A stretch of 6,131 bases of DNA from the NCBI GenBank assembly GCA_964539665.1, contig CAZIKB010000218.1, positions 1 through 6,131 on the forward strand. The letters run 5' to 3'. Of this stretch, positions 1-5,891 are shown in pieces. Source of the DNA: CAZIKB01 sp964539665 (GTDB lineage Bacteria > Zhuqueibacterota > Zhuqueibacteria > Oceanimicrobiales > Oceanimicrobiaceae). Each line of letters begins with the position of its first letter. Position 1 is the stretch's first letter. The position numbers and the translations under genes were made by a program. The notes beneath the pieces are model-generated. The model had not been told where the DNA came from, made no database searches, and saw only the letters and a list, made by a program, of their open reading frames with translations.

Positions 1-102
1 GGAAGTGATACTGAAAGCAATAGTTACCCTGGCACAAGTGATTTCTTTGGTGAAATCTTGTACCTAAAAAGACAAAAAACAAGGATTAAATTAAAAGCCT
101 GA
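1..102 (+). CDS. C-terminal end of an unidentified protein (5' truncated by window edge)
   Basis: Frame 1 is open from the first base to a TGA at 100-102, giving 33 residues that begin GSDTESNSYPGT and end RIKLKA. A terminator-like hairpin overlaps the stop, which supports a real gene end. The tail mixes a polar segment, a short hydrophobic stretch (DFFGEILYL, residues 14-22) and a very basic end (KRQKTRIKLK). I do not recognise the family, and 33 residues are too few to assign a function. It runs toward the convergent permease gene. An open frame this short could be chance. Confidence 0.45.
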   Translation, partial: GSDTESNSYPGTSDFFGEILYLKRQKTRIKLKA

Positions 103-115
103 GAAAGGCTCTTTT
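96..115 (+). terminator. Candidate intrinsic terminator of the upstream gene
   Basis: AGCCT (96-100) pairs with AGGCT (106-110) around a 5-nt GAGAA loop and is followed by C and four T, then a T-rich run. The stem is only 5 bp. Its position directly over the TGA of the upstream frame fits a terminator. Confidence 0.45.
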
Positions 116-163
116 ATATTTTAGCGCCCATTTGATTTGTGGTCTGTTGTTAGGCTCAGGATT

Positions 164-176
164 AGTCAATTTGACT
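164..176. repeat. Short palindrome AGTCAA-T-TTGACT
   Basis: Two perfectly complementary 6-nt arms are separated by one base. The size suits a dimeric regulator site, but no promoter or adjacent start codon supports that, so the role is unknown. Confidence 0.35.
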
Positions 177-196
177 GTAATGATTCATTTTGATTT

Positions 197-240
197 ACAG
201 GATAAAATCAATTCCATCCTGTTTATTTTGTTAATCCTGT
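197..240. repeat. ACAGGAT / ATCCTGT repeat cluster, likely a dispersed intergenic element
   Basis: ACAGGAT (197-203) is followed by its exact reverse complement ATCCTGT at 216-222 and by a second ATCCTGT at 234-240, with T/A-rich spacers. This gives a perfect 7-bp inverted repeat plus an 18-nt-period direct repeat. From memory, strings built of 'ATCCTGT' words alternating with T-rich words recur in intergenic DNA of many environmental bacterial genomes, so this is probably one copy of a dispersed repeat family. The family assignment is not confirmed. Confidence 0.5.
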
Positions 241-400
241 CAATATGTTTATGTTACTGTTACTGTATTTATGAAATTGGTCACTAAGTTAATGACAACA
301 ATCACTTAATGGCAATTAAATGACAGCTTAAAATCAGAATTTGACGATTCTTTTATGTTTATTCTGAAACGTGCGTTACTTTGGCATCACTCCGCAGGAC

Positions 401-2815
401 CTACTCATACCGCAATGCCTTCACAGGATTCGCCACAGCCGCTTTAATCGATTGATAACTTACTGTAAGATAGGCGATTACCAATGCAATAGCTCCAGAT
501 AAAATAAATGATACCGCCCCAATATTAATTCGATAAACAAAACTCTGCAGCCATTCATTCATCGCAAAATAGGCGAGAGGAGAAGCAACTAAAAAAGCAA
601 TTGCAACCAGTTTCGTGAATTCTTTTGAAAGCAGAACAACCACATGGGGCACAGACGCGCCCAGTGTTTTGCGAACGCCAATTTCCTTGGTGCGTTGCTC
701 AGCTGAAAATGATGCTAATCCAAACAGGCCAAGACAAGCAATAAAAATGCCGAGAATAGTAAAAGTAGCAATGATTTTACCTACTCGTTGGTCGGCTCGA
801 TAAAGTTTATCGAAATCATCATCAAGAAATGAATACTCAAACGGCTGTTCAGGCGCGCGTTCTACCCATTTTTGTTCTAAATAAGACAATGTATTATTTA
901 TATCTTCACCTCTTATTTTTACAACAAGAAATCTGGCGGTACCCGTGTTTAAATTAAATAGTGCCGGTCTAATTTCAGTGTGTAAAGATTCATAATTAAA
1001 ATCTTTCATGACTCCTACAACCTGACCTTTAATGGGGCCCTTTGGATCAGGCTCCACAATCGTTTTCCCGACTGCATCCTTCCACCCGAACTTCTTTACT
1101 GCTGCTTTATTTATAATATAAGCTGTATTATCCGTACTAAAGTCTCTTGAAAAGCTCCTGCCTGCATCAATTTCAATTCCAAGTGTTTCAATAAAATCAT
1201 AACCAACATTAAAAGTTGCAAGCAGATAGCCTTCTTTTACTGATGTATTTTCAGGTTGATAGGCATTTATATTCCAATCTTTTCCAGGAAGATGATTAGC
1301 GTTTCCAGTCACTATCACAGCTGGATTTTGTTTTATTTCACTTTCAAATGAATCAATCTGGTCGCCCAGAGCCTGAGCTCTTTGAATAATCAGCACATGC
1401 TCATTATTAAAGCCTAATTGCTTATTTCTGATGTAATGCAACTGATTGTTTACAACAAACGTGCCAATGAGCAGCATGATTGAAACAGCAAATTGGAATA
1501 CCACCAGACTGCTTCGGAGCAAGGAACTCTTCATACCTGCTTTGAATTTTCCCTTTAGCACTTCAATTGGCCGGAATGCGGCCAGAAAAAAAGCAGGGTA
1601 GCTTCCAGCCAGGAATCCCACAAACAGTGTAATTACTAACAATCCGGGCAATAGAAATCCATTCCATAAATAACTGGATTCGATATCTTTGGCTGCCATG
1701 TTGTTAAATGCGGGCAGAAACATTTCTACCAGCAAAACCGCAAAAAGTATGGCGATGACACTTAGCAAAATGGATTCCGTCAAAAATTGCTTAACGAGCT
1801 GCCACTGATGCGAACCAACGACTTTGCGAATACCCACCTCCTTCGCACGATTGGCAGAGCGGGCGGTGGCAAGATTCATAAAATTAATACAAGCAAGCAA
1901 TAGAATGAAAAAAGCAATTAAAGAAAAGATAGTAACATATGCCGCACTGCTGCCAGGTTCGATTTCATTTTCCAGGTGAGAATAAAGATGAATGTCAGTG
2001 AGTGGTTGAAGCGAAAAAGCATATTCGCCGCCTCCTGCAAGAAATTGATCAAAGGTAATTCCCATGACTTGTTGGATTTGTGGAGCGACATATTTTCTAA
2101 TCAAACCAGGAAATTTTGCAGTGAGTTGTGAGGGAGGATAATTGTTCTGCAGAACGATGTAGGTATGTAAATTGTTATTGACCCAAAAAGTGCTTCGACT
2201 TTGGTCCAGTGTTACAAAGGAAGCAAGTAAATCGAAATGAAAATGTGAATTATGGGGAACATTTTCTGAAATGGCTGTCACCTTAAAGTCGGTTGTGTTA
2301 TTAAATCTGAGTGTTTGACCAATTGGATTTTCATCGCCAAAATATTTGCGAGCGGTTTCTTCTGTTAGAATCACTGAATTTGGTTCATTGAGAGCAGTAT
2401 TCGGAATCCCCCTGAGCAGGTTTAGTGTAAATATGTCGAAGTAATTTGAGTCGGCGAAAAATACTTGATCTTCATTAAAACGATTCTCGCCATGGCTGAC
2501 CAGTACAGTGCTGAATGCTTTATGCAATCTTGTGGCGTGCAGTACTTCCGGGTACTCATTCAGCAAGGTCCCTGCCATAGGCGCACAAGTGACTCCGACG
2601 TCGATGTCATTACCTGCAAGCCGGCCATGCAGAGTTACCCTGTAGATTTGATCTGCTTTTTCATTATAGCGGTCATAACTCAGTTCATCCTGGACATATA
2701 ACAGAATTAACAGGCAACACGCCATACCGATTGCCAATCCGGCGATGTTGATGAAAGTATATCCTCGGTGTTTTAACAGATTTCGGATAGCAACTTTCAG
2801 ATAATTTCTTAACAT
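401..2815 (-). CDS. ABC transporter permease, two-lobed FtsX/MacB-type
   Basis: An 804-residue inner-membrane permease of the FtsX/MacB superfamily. One predicted membrane helix (about 21-41) precedes a large periplasmic MacB_PCD-like domain (about 45-285). A first FtsX domain follows, with helices near 293-316, 347-370 and 387-412, then a fifth helix (437-456), a second periplasmic domain (about 460-675) and a C-terminal FtsX domain (helices near 682-703, 733-753, 766-786). Each FtsX domain carries the family signature at a cytoplasmic loop: RAKEVGIRKVVGS (323-335) and RTKEIGVRKTLGAS (708-721). The C-terminus ANPVKALRYE is typical of Bacteroidota members. Proteins of this type work with a LolD/MacB-like ATPase, often in efflux, lipoprotein or stress-related export, but no ATPase gene is in the window and the substrate cannot be inferred. 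The start is supported by AGGGAG seven bases upstream and by MLRNYLKVAIRNL, the usual N-terminus. The length is normal and the frame is intact. Confidence 0.95.
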   Translation of the reverse strand: MLRNYLKVAIRNLLKHRGYTFINIAGLAIGMACCLLILLYVQDELSYDRYNEKADQIYRVTLHGRLAGNDIDVGVTCAPMAGTLLNEYPEVLHATRLHKAFSTVLVSHGENRFNEDQVFFADSNYFDIFTLNLLRGIPNTALNEPNSVILTEETARKYFGDENPIGQTLRFNNTTDFKVTAISENVPHNSHFHFDLLASFVTLDQSRSTFWVNNNLHTYIVLQNNYPPSQLTAKFPGLIRKYVAPQIQQVMGITFDQFLAGGGEYAFSLQPLTDIHLYSHLENEIEPGSSAAYVTIFSLIAFFILLLACINFMNLATARSANRAKEVGIRKVVGSHQWQLVKQFLTESILLSVIAILFAVLLVEMFLPAFNNMAAKDIESSYLWNGFLLPGLLVITLFVGFLAGSYPAFFLAAFRPIEVLKGKFKAGMKSSLLRSSLVVFQFAVSIMLLIGTFVVNNQLHYIRNKQLGFNNEHVLIIQRAQALGDQIDSFESEIKQNPAVIVTGNANHLPGKDWNINAYQPENTSVKEGYLLATFNVGYDFIETLGIEIDAGRSFSRDFSTDNTAYIINKAAVKKFGWKDAVGKTIVEPDPKGPIKGQVVGVMKDFNYESLHTEIRPALFNLNTGTARFLVVKIRGEDINNTLSYLEQKWVERAPEQPFEYSFLDDDFDKLYRADQRVGKIIATFTILGIFIACLGLFGLASFSAEQRTKEIGVRKTLGASVPHVVVLLSKEFTKLVAIAFLVASPLAYFAMNEWLQSFVYRINIGAVSFILSGAIALVIAYLTVSYQSIKAAVANPVKALRYE

Positions 2816-2822
2816 GGGTTTG

Positions 2823-2828
2823 CTCCCT
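2823..2828 (-). promoter_or_regulatory. Ribosome binding site of the permease gene
   Basis: The minus strand reads AGGGAG here, with 7 nt to the ATG at 2815-2813. This fixes the chosen start. Confidence 0.6.
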
Positions 2829-2984
2829 ATTTATTACTAAAAAAATATATCTGGATTAGACAGATAGTCATCCAAAATGTTTCATTTTTTTTACAGATAA
2901 AAGAAATTTTACTTGATAAGAATATCCAAATGGGTTTAATTATAACTCTTACCTTAAAGAGAAATTTGAAGTGTTGTATACCAC

Positions 2985-3019
2985 TATTCATCGGATGACT
3001 CCAAGTCATCCGATGAGTG
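2985..3019. repeat. Perfect 12-bp hairpin between divergent genes
   Basis: CATCGGATGACT (2989-3000) and AGTCATCCGATG (3004-3015) are exact reverse complements around a CCA loop. T2988/A3016, A2986/T3018 and two G-T wobbles extend the stem to about 16 bp. No T-tract follows on either strand, so it is a poor intrinsic terminator. It sits between the divergent permease and the 3101 gene, about 80 nt before the latter's start. It could be an interspersed palindromic (REP-like) element, an operator or an mRNA leader hairpin. Confidence 0.75.
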
Positions 3020-3082
3020 TAGACTACTGCTGGAATGTGCAGAAATTACATTTTGCAGAAGTCTATTCAAACAAGAAAGAGA

Positions 3083-3088
3083 AGGAGG
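3083..3088 (+). promoter_or_regulatory. Shine-Dalgarno AGGAGG that decides the start at 3101
   Basis: AGGAGG lies 12 nt before the ATG at 3101. An in-frame ATG exists at 3035 but has no comparable site, and using it would place this site inside the coding region. Confidence 0.55.
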
Positions 3089-3100
3089 AAGAATAAGATT

Positions 3101-3757
3101 ATGGGGCTCAACGCTAAAAGACGGCAAAAAAAGCTTGCAAAGAAAGCATCTAAACGAAAAGCAAAGCTCACTAACAAAAATAAAATGAAGGGAGCTGTGG
3201 GTATTCTGTCATTTGCAAAACAGCTTGTACTTGCTGAAAAATCACCTATTCATGAATGTCTTGTTCCAGGGAACCTTTTTGAATTGGGGATAGGTAATGT
3301 TATTGTAAGCCGAAAAATGCCAGATGGAAATATAGGCTTCAGTGTTTTTCTGGTAGACACCTTTTGCCTTGGGATTAAAGATGCTTTTTTTTCAGTGCAG
3401 CCACAGGAGAAATATGATAATGAGGTTAAAATAAAATATAATCAGCAAGGGAGTCTTCAAAGGATTCATCAAACGTGTGCGAGAAAGCTGACAGAAGGGG
3501 CTGCAGCCTATGCCAAAGATTTAGGTTTCACTCCACACTCGGATTACCGCATGGCTAAGAGGATATTTGGAGATATTGATCCTGAACTCTGTCCAATGAG
3601 TTTTGAGTTCGGAAAGGATGGTAAACCATTCTTCATGTCAGGTCCGTATGATTCGCCGAAAAAATGTAAAATGATTATGGATACTCTTACAAAAAAGTGT
3701 GGAGAAGATGGCTTTCATTTTGTAGTTTCAGCAGATGACGAATTCGAGGATATTTAA
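3101..3757 (+). CDS. Conserved-looking protein of unknown function with a basic N-terminal tail
   Basis: A 218-residue soluble protein that I do not recognise. Residues 5-30 are extremely Lys/Arg-rich (AKRRQKKLAKKASKRKAK and beyond), suggesting a nucleic-acid or ribosome contact or a disordered tail. A probable globular domain follows from about residue 32, starting GAVGILSFAKQLV, with PIHECLVP (49-56), a run of alternating hydrophobics with GFSVFLVDTFCLGIKDAFF (79-97), and FGDIDPELCPMSFEFG (156-171). The C-terminus is acidic (ADDEFEDI). Six cysteines (53, 89, 126, 164, 189, 200) and nearby histidines (51, 123) are present but form no standard CxxC zinc motif. No signal peptide or membrane helix is evident. 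The start at 3101 is preferred over 3035 because of AGGAGG at 3083-3088. It is divergent from the intact permease and convergent with the permease remnant. Codon use and composition look like a genuine gene. Confidence 0.8.
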   Translation: MGLNAKRRQKKLAKKASKRKAKLTNKNKMKGAVGILSFAKQLVLAEKSPIHECLVPGNLFELGIGNVIVSRKMPDGNIGFSVFLVDTFCLGIKDAFFSVQPQEKYDNEVKIKYNQQGSLQRIHQTCARKLTEGAAAYAKDLGFTPHSDYRMAKRIFGDIDPELCPMSFEFGKDGKPFFMSGPYDSPKKCKMIMDTLTKKCGEDGFHFVVSADDEFEDI

Positions 3758-3798
3758 CATTCAGTGAATTAAGGATAATGGTCACTCAATTCCTGCTC

Positions 3799-3963
3799 TC
3801 ATCTTAGGCTTTCAACTGGATTAGCCATCGCGGTTTTGGCGGCTTGCAAGCTCATCATAGTCATTGCCACAGATACGGCAGCCCCTCCAAATTCCTGAGT
3901 ACCTGGACAACCAACATTTCTGTTTCTTCCGATCCGGTACATTGGGCTCCCTGCTAAATACCA
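3799..3963 (-). pseudogene. Eroded C-terminal remnant of a second FtsX/MacB-type permease
   Basis: On the minus strand, the frame ending at TGA (3801-3799) reads AAVSVAMTMMSLQAAK followed by TAMANPVESLR and stop. This matches the family ending SYQxIKAAxANPVxxLR seen in the intact permease. Further upstream in the same frame, YRI (3939-3931) and a Trp (3963-3961) fall near where W....YRI is expected, but the segment between (GRNRNVGCPGTQEFGG) is not a membrane helix. That suggests small indels or frameshifts there. Nothing of the remaining roughly 740 residues is found upstream; the R-M cassette begins about 150 nt further on. I conclude the gene was truncated and has decayed. It is clearly diverged from the intact copy at the DNA level, so it is an old paralogue and not a fresh duplicate. 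Confidence 0.7.
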
Positions 3964-4010
3964 GCTTCTGCAAAATTTCCCTGATTTTTTTAATTCATCC
4001 TTAAAAATAA

Positions 4011-4040
4011 TTTGACTAAATTATAAGAAATATTATATTG
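4011..4040 (+). promoter_or_regulatory. Weak candidate Bacteroidota-type promoter upstream of the R-M pair
   Basis: TTTG (4011-4014) is followed after 19 nt by TATATTG (4034-4040), one base short of the Bacteroidota -7 consensus TAnnTTTG. A transcript would start near 4047, about 90 nt before the endonuclease ATG. It lies outside the proposed cassette, as expected for cassettes that use an external promoter. The DNA here is so AT-rich that such matches are easily found by chance. Confidence 0.25.
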
Positions 4041-4044
4041 TAAC

Positions 4045-4095
4045 ATAACATTAAACAACAACAAATTCCTGATGGAAACTGTTTTTGGGTGTTAT
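4045..4095. repeat. Imperfect hairpin in the leader of the R-M pair
   Basis: ATAACA (4045-4050) pairs with TGTTAT (4090-4095), and TTCC-TGAT-GGAA (4066-4077) closes the apex, with partial pairing between. It overlaps the right arm of the larger 3991-4110 inverted repeat, so the two folds are mutually exclusive. The role is unknown. Confidence 0.35.
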
Positions 4096-4113
4096 TTTTA
4101 AGATTAATAATAA

Positions 4114-4120
4114 GTTAGGC
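4114..4120 (+). other. Integron-type core site GTTAGGC, proposed left boundary of the cassette
   Basis: The sequence fits the recombination core GTTRRRY, cleaved between G4114 and T4115. It is the exact reverse complement of GCCTAAC (5886-5892), the left box of the attC-like site behind the methyltransferase gene. That match is expected because both parts adjoin in a circular cassette. The endonuclease ATG follows 16 nt later, a typical cassette spacing. The 7-mer alone is not rare (another occurs at 149-155); its position and match carry the weight. Confidence 0.55.
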
Positions 4121-4136
4121 AAATAAAAGAAGTAAA

Positions 4137-4970
4137 ATGGCCAATAAACAAAAATTTGAGCAACAACTGATTGAACTTGTGCAAGGATTGAAAGAGCACA
4201 TCAGTACCGACGATGGTCAATGGACTGTTAAAGGATTTGTGGATGTATTTAAGAATGTCTATACTATATCCTCAGATACAAAAATCGTGTCGAAGATATT
4301 AGAAATCCATTTGTTCCCACAAATTTTGAAGTTTGCGAAAGAGCATGGTTATAAAATAGTTTTGGCTGAACATCAAAATTATTATCCAGATATTTCTTTT
4401 CTGAAATCGAATGATGATGAGATTAGGTTTGCAGTTGATTTTAAAACTACTTATCGAAATCATCAAAAGCCCCATCTTTGTAATGGCTTCACACTTGGTT
4501 CACATGGAAAATATTTTGAAGACCGAGCGAGCACAAAAAACATACAATTTCCATATGGTTCTTATGCTGGACACTTCTGTCTGGGAATAATTTATAATCG
4601 CATGGATGGTTCATTTATTGACGAAACCAAGGTGCACAATATCAACGAACTTCAGTCAATTACTTCTGTTGTTAGCGACTTTGATTTTTTTGTGGCCGAA
4701 AAATGGCGTATCGCTAGCGACAAAGGGGGAAGTGGCAACACAGCGAACATAGGAAGCATCAATAATATTGAAGACATCAAAAACGGCCTGGGAATGTTTT
4801 CGAAGTTAGGAGAAAACTGGTTTGACGATTATTGGATGAACTACAGGAAAATCACAATACCTGATGGAAGTGACGGAACTAAAAGGATATCTACGTTGGA
4901 AGAATTTGTTAAATACAGAAAAGGTGATTTGTCACTAATTGTTCCCAAACGCAATATAACAACAAAATAA
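4137..4970 (+). CDS. ecoRVR: Type II restriction endonuclease, EcoRV family (predicted target GATATC)
   Basis: A 277-residue homologue of EcoRV (245 aa), a homodimeric Mg2+-dependent enzyme that cuts GATATC to blunt ends. Compared with the EcoRV sequence from memory, the catalytic residues align with a constant offset of 11: Glu56 (EcoRV E45), Asp85 in YYPD (D74), Asp101 and Lys103 in VDFKTTY (D90, K92). Gln80 in the Q-loop matches Q69. The major-groove recognition loop GGSGNTANIGS (197-207) retains the Gly-x-Gly-Asn-Thr contacts of EcoRV 182-186; only EcoRV Thr187 is changed, to Ala203. Other shared blocks are SDTK, HGY, TKNI, NINEL and DYWxNY. The extra length is at the N-terminus, in small loops and in a longer C-terminal tail. 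The start has only a weak AAGAAG nearby. The gene lies 9 nt before the methyltransferase gene, so the two are probably cotranscribed; no controller (C) gene is present. Confidence 0.95.
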   Translation: MANKQKFEQQLIELVQGLKEHISTDDGQWTVKGFVDVFKNVYTISSDTKIVSKILEIHLFPQILKFAKEHGYKIVLAEHQNYYPDISFLKSNDDEIRFAVDFKTTYRNHQKPHLCNGFTLGSHGKYFEDRASTKNIQFPYGSYAGHFCLGIIYNRMDGSFIDETKVHNINELQSITSVVSDFDFFVAEKWRIASDKGGSGNTANIGSINNIEDIKNGLGMFSKLGENWFDDYWMNYRKITIPDGSDGTKRISTLEEFVKYRKGDLSLIVPKRNITTK

Positions 4971-4974
4971 GGTG
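4969..4974 (+). promoter_or_regulatory. Ribosome binding site of the methyltransferase gene
   Basis: AAGGTG overlaps the endonuclease TAA stop and lies 5 nt before the ATG at 4980. This suggests translational coupling of the methyltransferase to the endonuclease gene. Confidence 0.45.
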
Positions 4975-4979
4975 CCCAT

Positions 4980-5891
4980 ATGAGAGTAAATGTTCCGCCT
5001 ATTAAGTCGCAAGGAATAAAAACAAAATTAGTGCCCTGGATTGCGAGTATAGTTCCTCCTGATTTTGACGGAATATGGATTGAGCCCTTTATGGGTACAG
5101 GAGTCGTAGGATTCAATATTGCACCGAAAAAAGCTTTGTTGTGTGACGCAAATCCTCATCTGGTCAATTTCTATAACTCGATAGCTGAAGGTGAAATTAC
5201 CCCTGAAATAGTTAGGCGCTTTTTAACTGATGAAGGCTCAGAACTGTTGAAAAAAGGCGAAAAGCATTATTACGAGATTAGAGATAAATTTAACAAAAAT
5301 CATCAACCACTTGATTTCTTGTTCCTCAATAGAGCGGGTTTTAATGGGATGATACGATTCAACCGCAAGGGCGGATTTAATATTCCGTTTTGCAGGAAAC
5401 CACATAGATTTGCACAGGCATACGTAACCAAAATAGTTAATCAGGTATCCACTGTGGCAAAGTTAATAAAACTCAACGAATTTATCTTTAAATGTCAGAA
5501 CTTTGAAGAAACAATTAAGTGCGGGAAAGATTCCGATATCGTTTATTGTGATCCTCCATACATTGGTCGACATGTTGATTATTACAATGGATGGGACGGG
5601 GCTCAAGAGCAAAAATTATTTGACTCTCTCTCTCTATCACCCAGTCGTTTTATATTGTCAACGTGGCATCACAACGATTTTAGAGAGAATGACTACATTC
5701 AATCACTGTGGAACAATTTTAATATTCTTACTCGTGAACATTTTTACCATGTCGGTGGCAGTGAAGAAAATCGAAATCCAATGATAGAAGCATTGGTTAC
5801 AAATTTTGATACACATCCAATTGAGTATGAGTTCAAAAAGCCAGAACAGTTAATGCTATTGGACGGGAGAACCAAATATCAAAATGCCTAA
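4980..5891 (+). CDS. ecoRVM: DNA adenine-N6 methyltransferase, M.EcoRV type (D12/Dam family, GATATC)
   Basis: A 303-residue S-adenosylmethionine-dependent alpha-class (D12, Dam-like) methyltransferase that should protect host GATATC sites, by analogy with M.EcoRV at the first adenine. Motif X is PPIKSQGIKTKLV (6-18), the AdoMet-binding motif I is EPFMGTG (35-41), and catalytic motif IV is DPPY (191-194). Blocks that I recall as identical or nearly so in M.EcoRV (298 aa) include LDFLFLNR (111-118), FNGMIRFN (121-128), KGGFN-PFC (130-138), RFAQAY (143-148), CDPPYIGRHVDY (190-201), STWHHND (227-233) and EHFYHVG (253-259). This is closer than generic Dam similarity, so the target prediction is firm. 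The length is full and all motifs are intact. The TAA stop lies inside the GCCTAAC box of the downstream attC-like site, as is common for cassette genes. Confidence 0.96.
   Translation: MRVNVPPIKSQGIKTKLVPWIASIVPPDFDGIWIEPFMGTGVVGFNIAPKKALLCDANPHLVNFYNSIAEGEITPEIVRRFLTDEGSELLKKGEKHYYEIRDKFNKNHQPLDFLFLNRAGFNGMIRFNRKGGFNIPFCRKPHRFAQAYVTKIVNQVSTVAKLIKLNEFIFKCQNFEETIKCGKDSDIVYCDPPYIGRHVDYYNGWDGAQEQKLFDSLSLSPSRFILSTWHHNDFRENDYIQSLWNNFNILTREHFYHVGGSEENRNPMIEALVTNFDTHPIEYEFKKPEQLMLLDGRTKYQNA

Larger units (their letters stand above)
103..400. other. Non-coding convergent intergenic region
   Basis: This stretch lies between the end of the upstream plus-strand frame and the end of the minus-strand permease. 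I see no credible gene in it. It contains an AGTCAA/TTGACT palindrome (164-176), an ATCCTGT inverted and direct repeat cluster (197-240), and a weak hairpin AGAAT/ATTCT (336-340 with 347-351). The weak hairpin lies just beyond the permease stop and might help end its transcript, but it has no strong T-tract. Confidence 0.6.
3991..4110. repeat. Long AT-rich inverted repeat ending just before the cassette core site
   Basis: CTTAAAAATAA (4000-4010) is the exact reverse complement of TTATTTTTAAG (4092-4102). Leaving C3999 unpaired, 3991-3998 also pairs with 4103-4110 except for two mismatches. The right arm ends 4 nt before GTTAGGC (4114-4120). This resembles the inner stem of an attC with an extrahelical base, but no RYYYAAC box lies at the expected left position (3981-3987 reads CTGATTT). 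Low sequence complexity makes a chance origin quite possible. Confidence 0.4.

Noticed and set aside
149..155. A second GTTAGGC core-like heptamer, as another cassette boundary
   Set aside because: No matching left box or paired inner boxes precede it and no gene follows it at cassette spacing. By rough composition a chance copy in a window of this size is unsurprising.
2465..2701. Plus-strand open frame opposite the permease N-terminal region (also 615-803)
   Set aside because: These are antisense shadows of a well-supported coding sequence, with no start signals or recognisable protein features.
2827..3009. Minus-strand open frame of 60 codons upstream of the permease
   Set aside because: It covers the AT-rich leader and half of the hairpin, has no ribosome site, and its translation looks like random low-complexity sequence.
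3035..3100. Upstream in-frame ATG as the start of the unknown protein
   Set aside because: It would add 22 unlikely residues, has no ribosome site, and would bury the good AGGAGG at 3083-3088 that serves the ATG at 3101.
3752..3800. attC behind the unknown gene (TATTTAAC overlapping its stop resembles a left box)
   Set aside because: No paired inner boxes and no GTTRRRY at a plausible distance; the nearest core is about 370 nt away, beyond normal attC length.
4841..5116. Minus-strand open frame across the endonuclease-methyltransferase junction, and a plus-strand frame at 5503-5784
   Set aside because: Both overlap genes of certain identity in other frames and show no signals of their own; a controller gene was specifically looked for here and not found.
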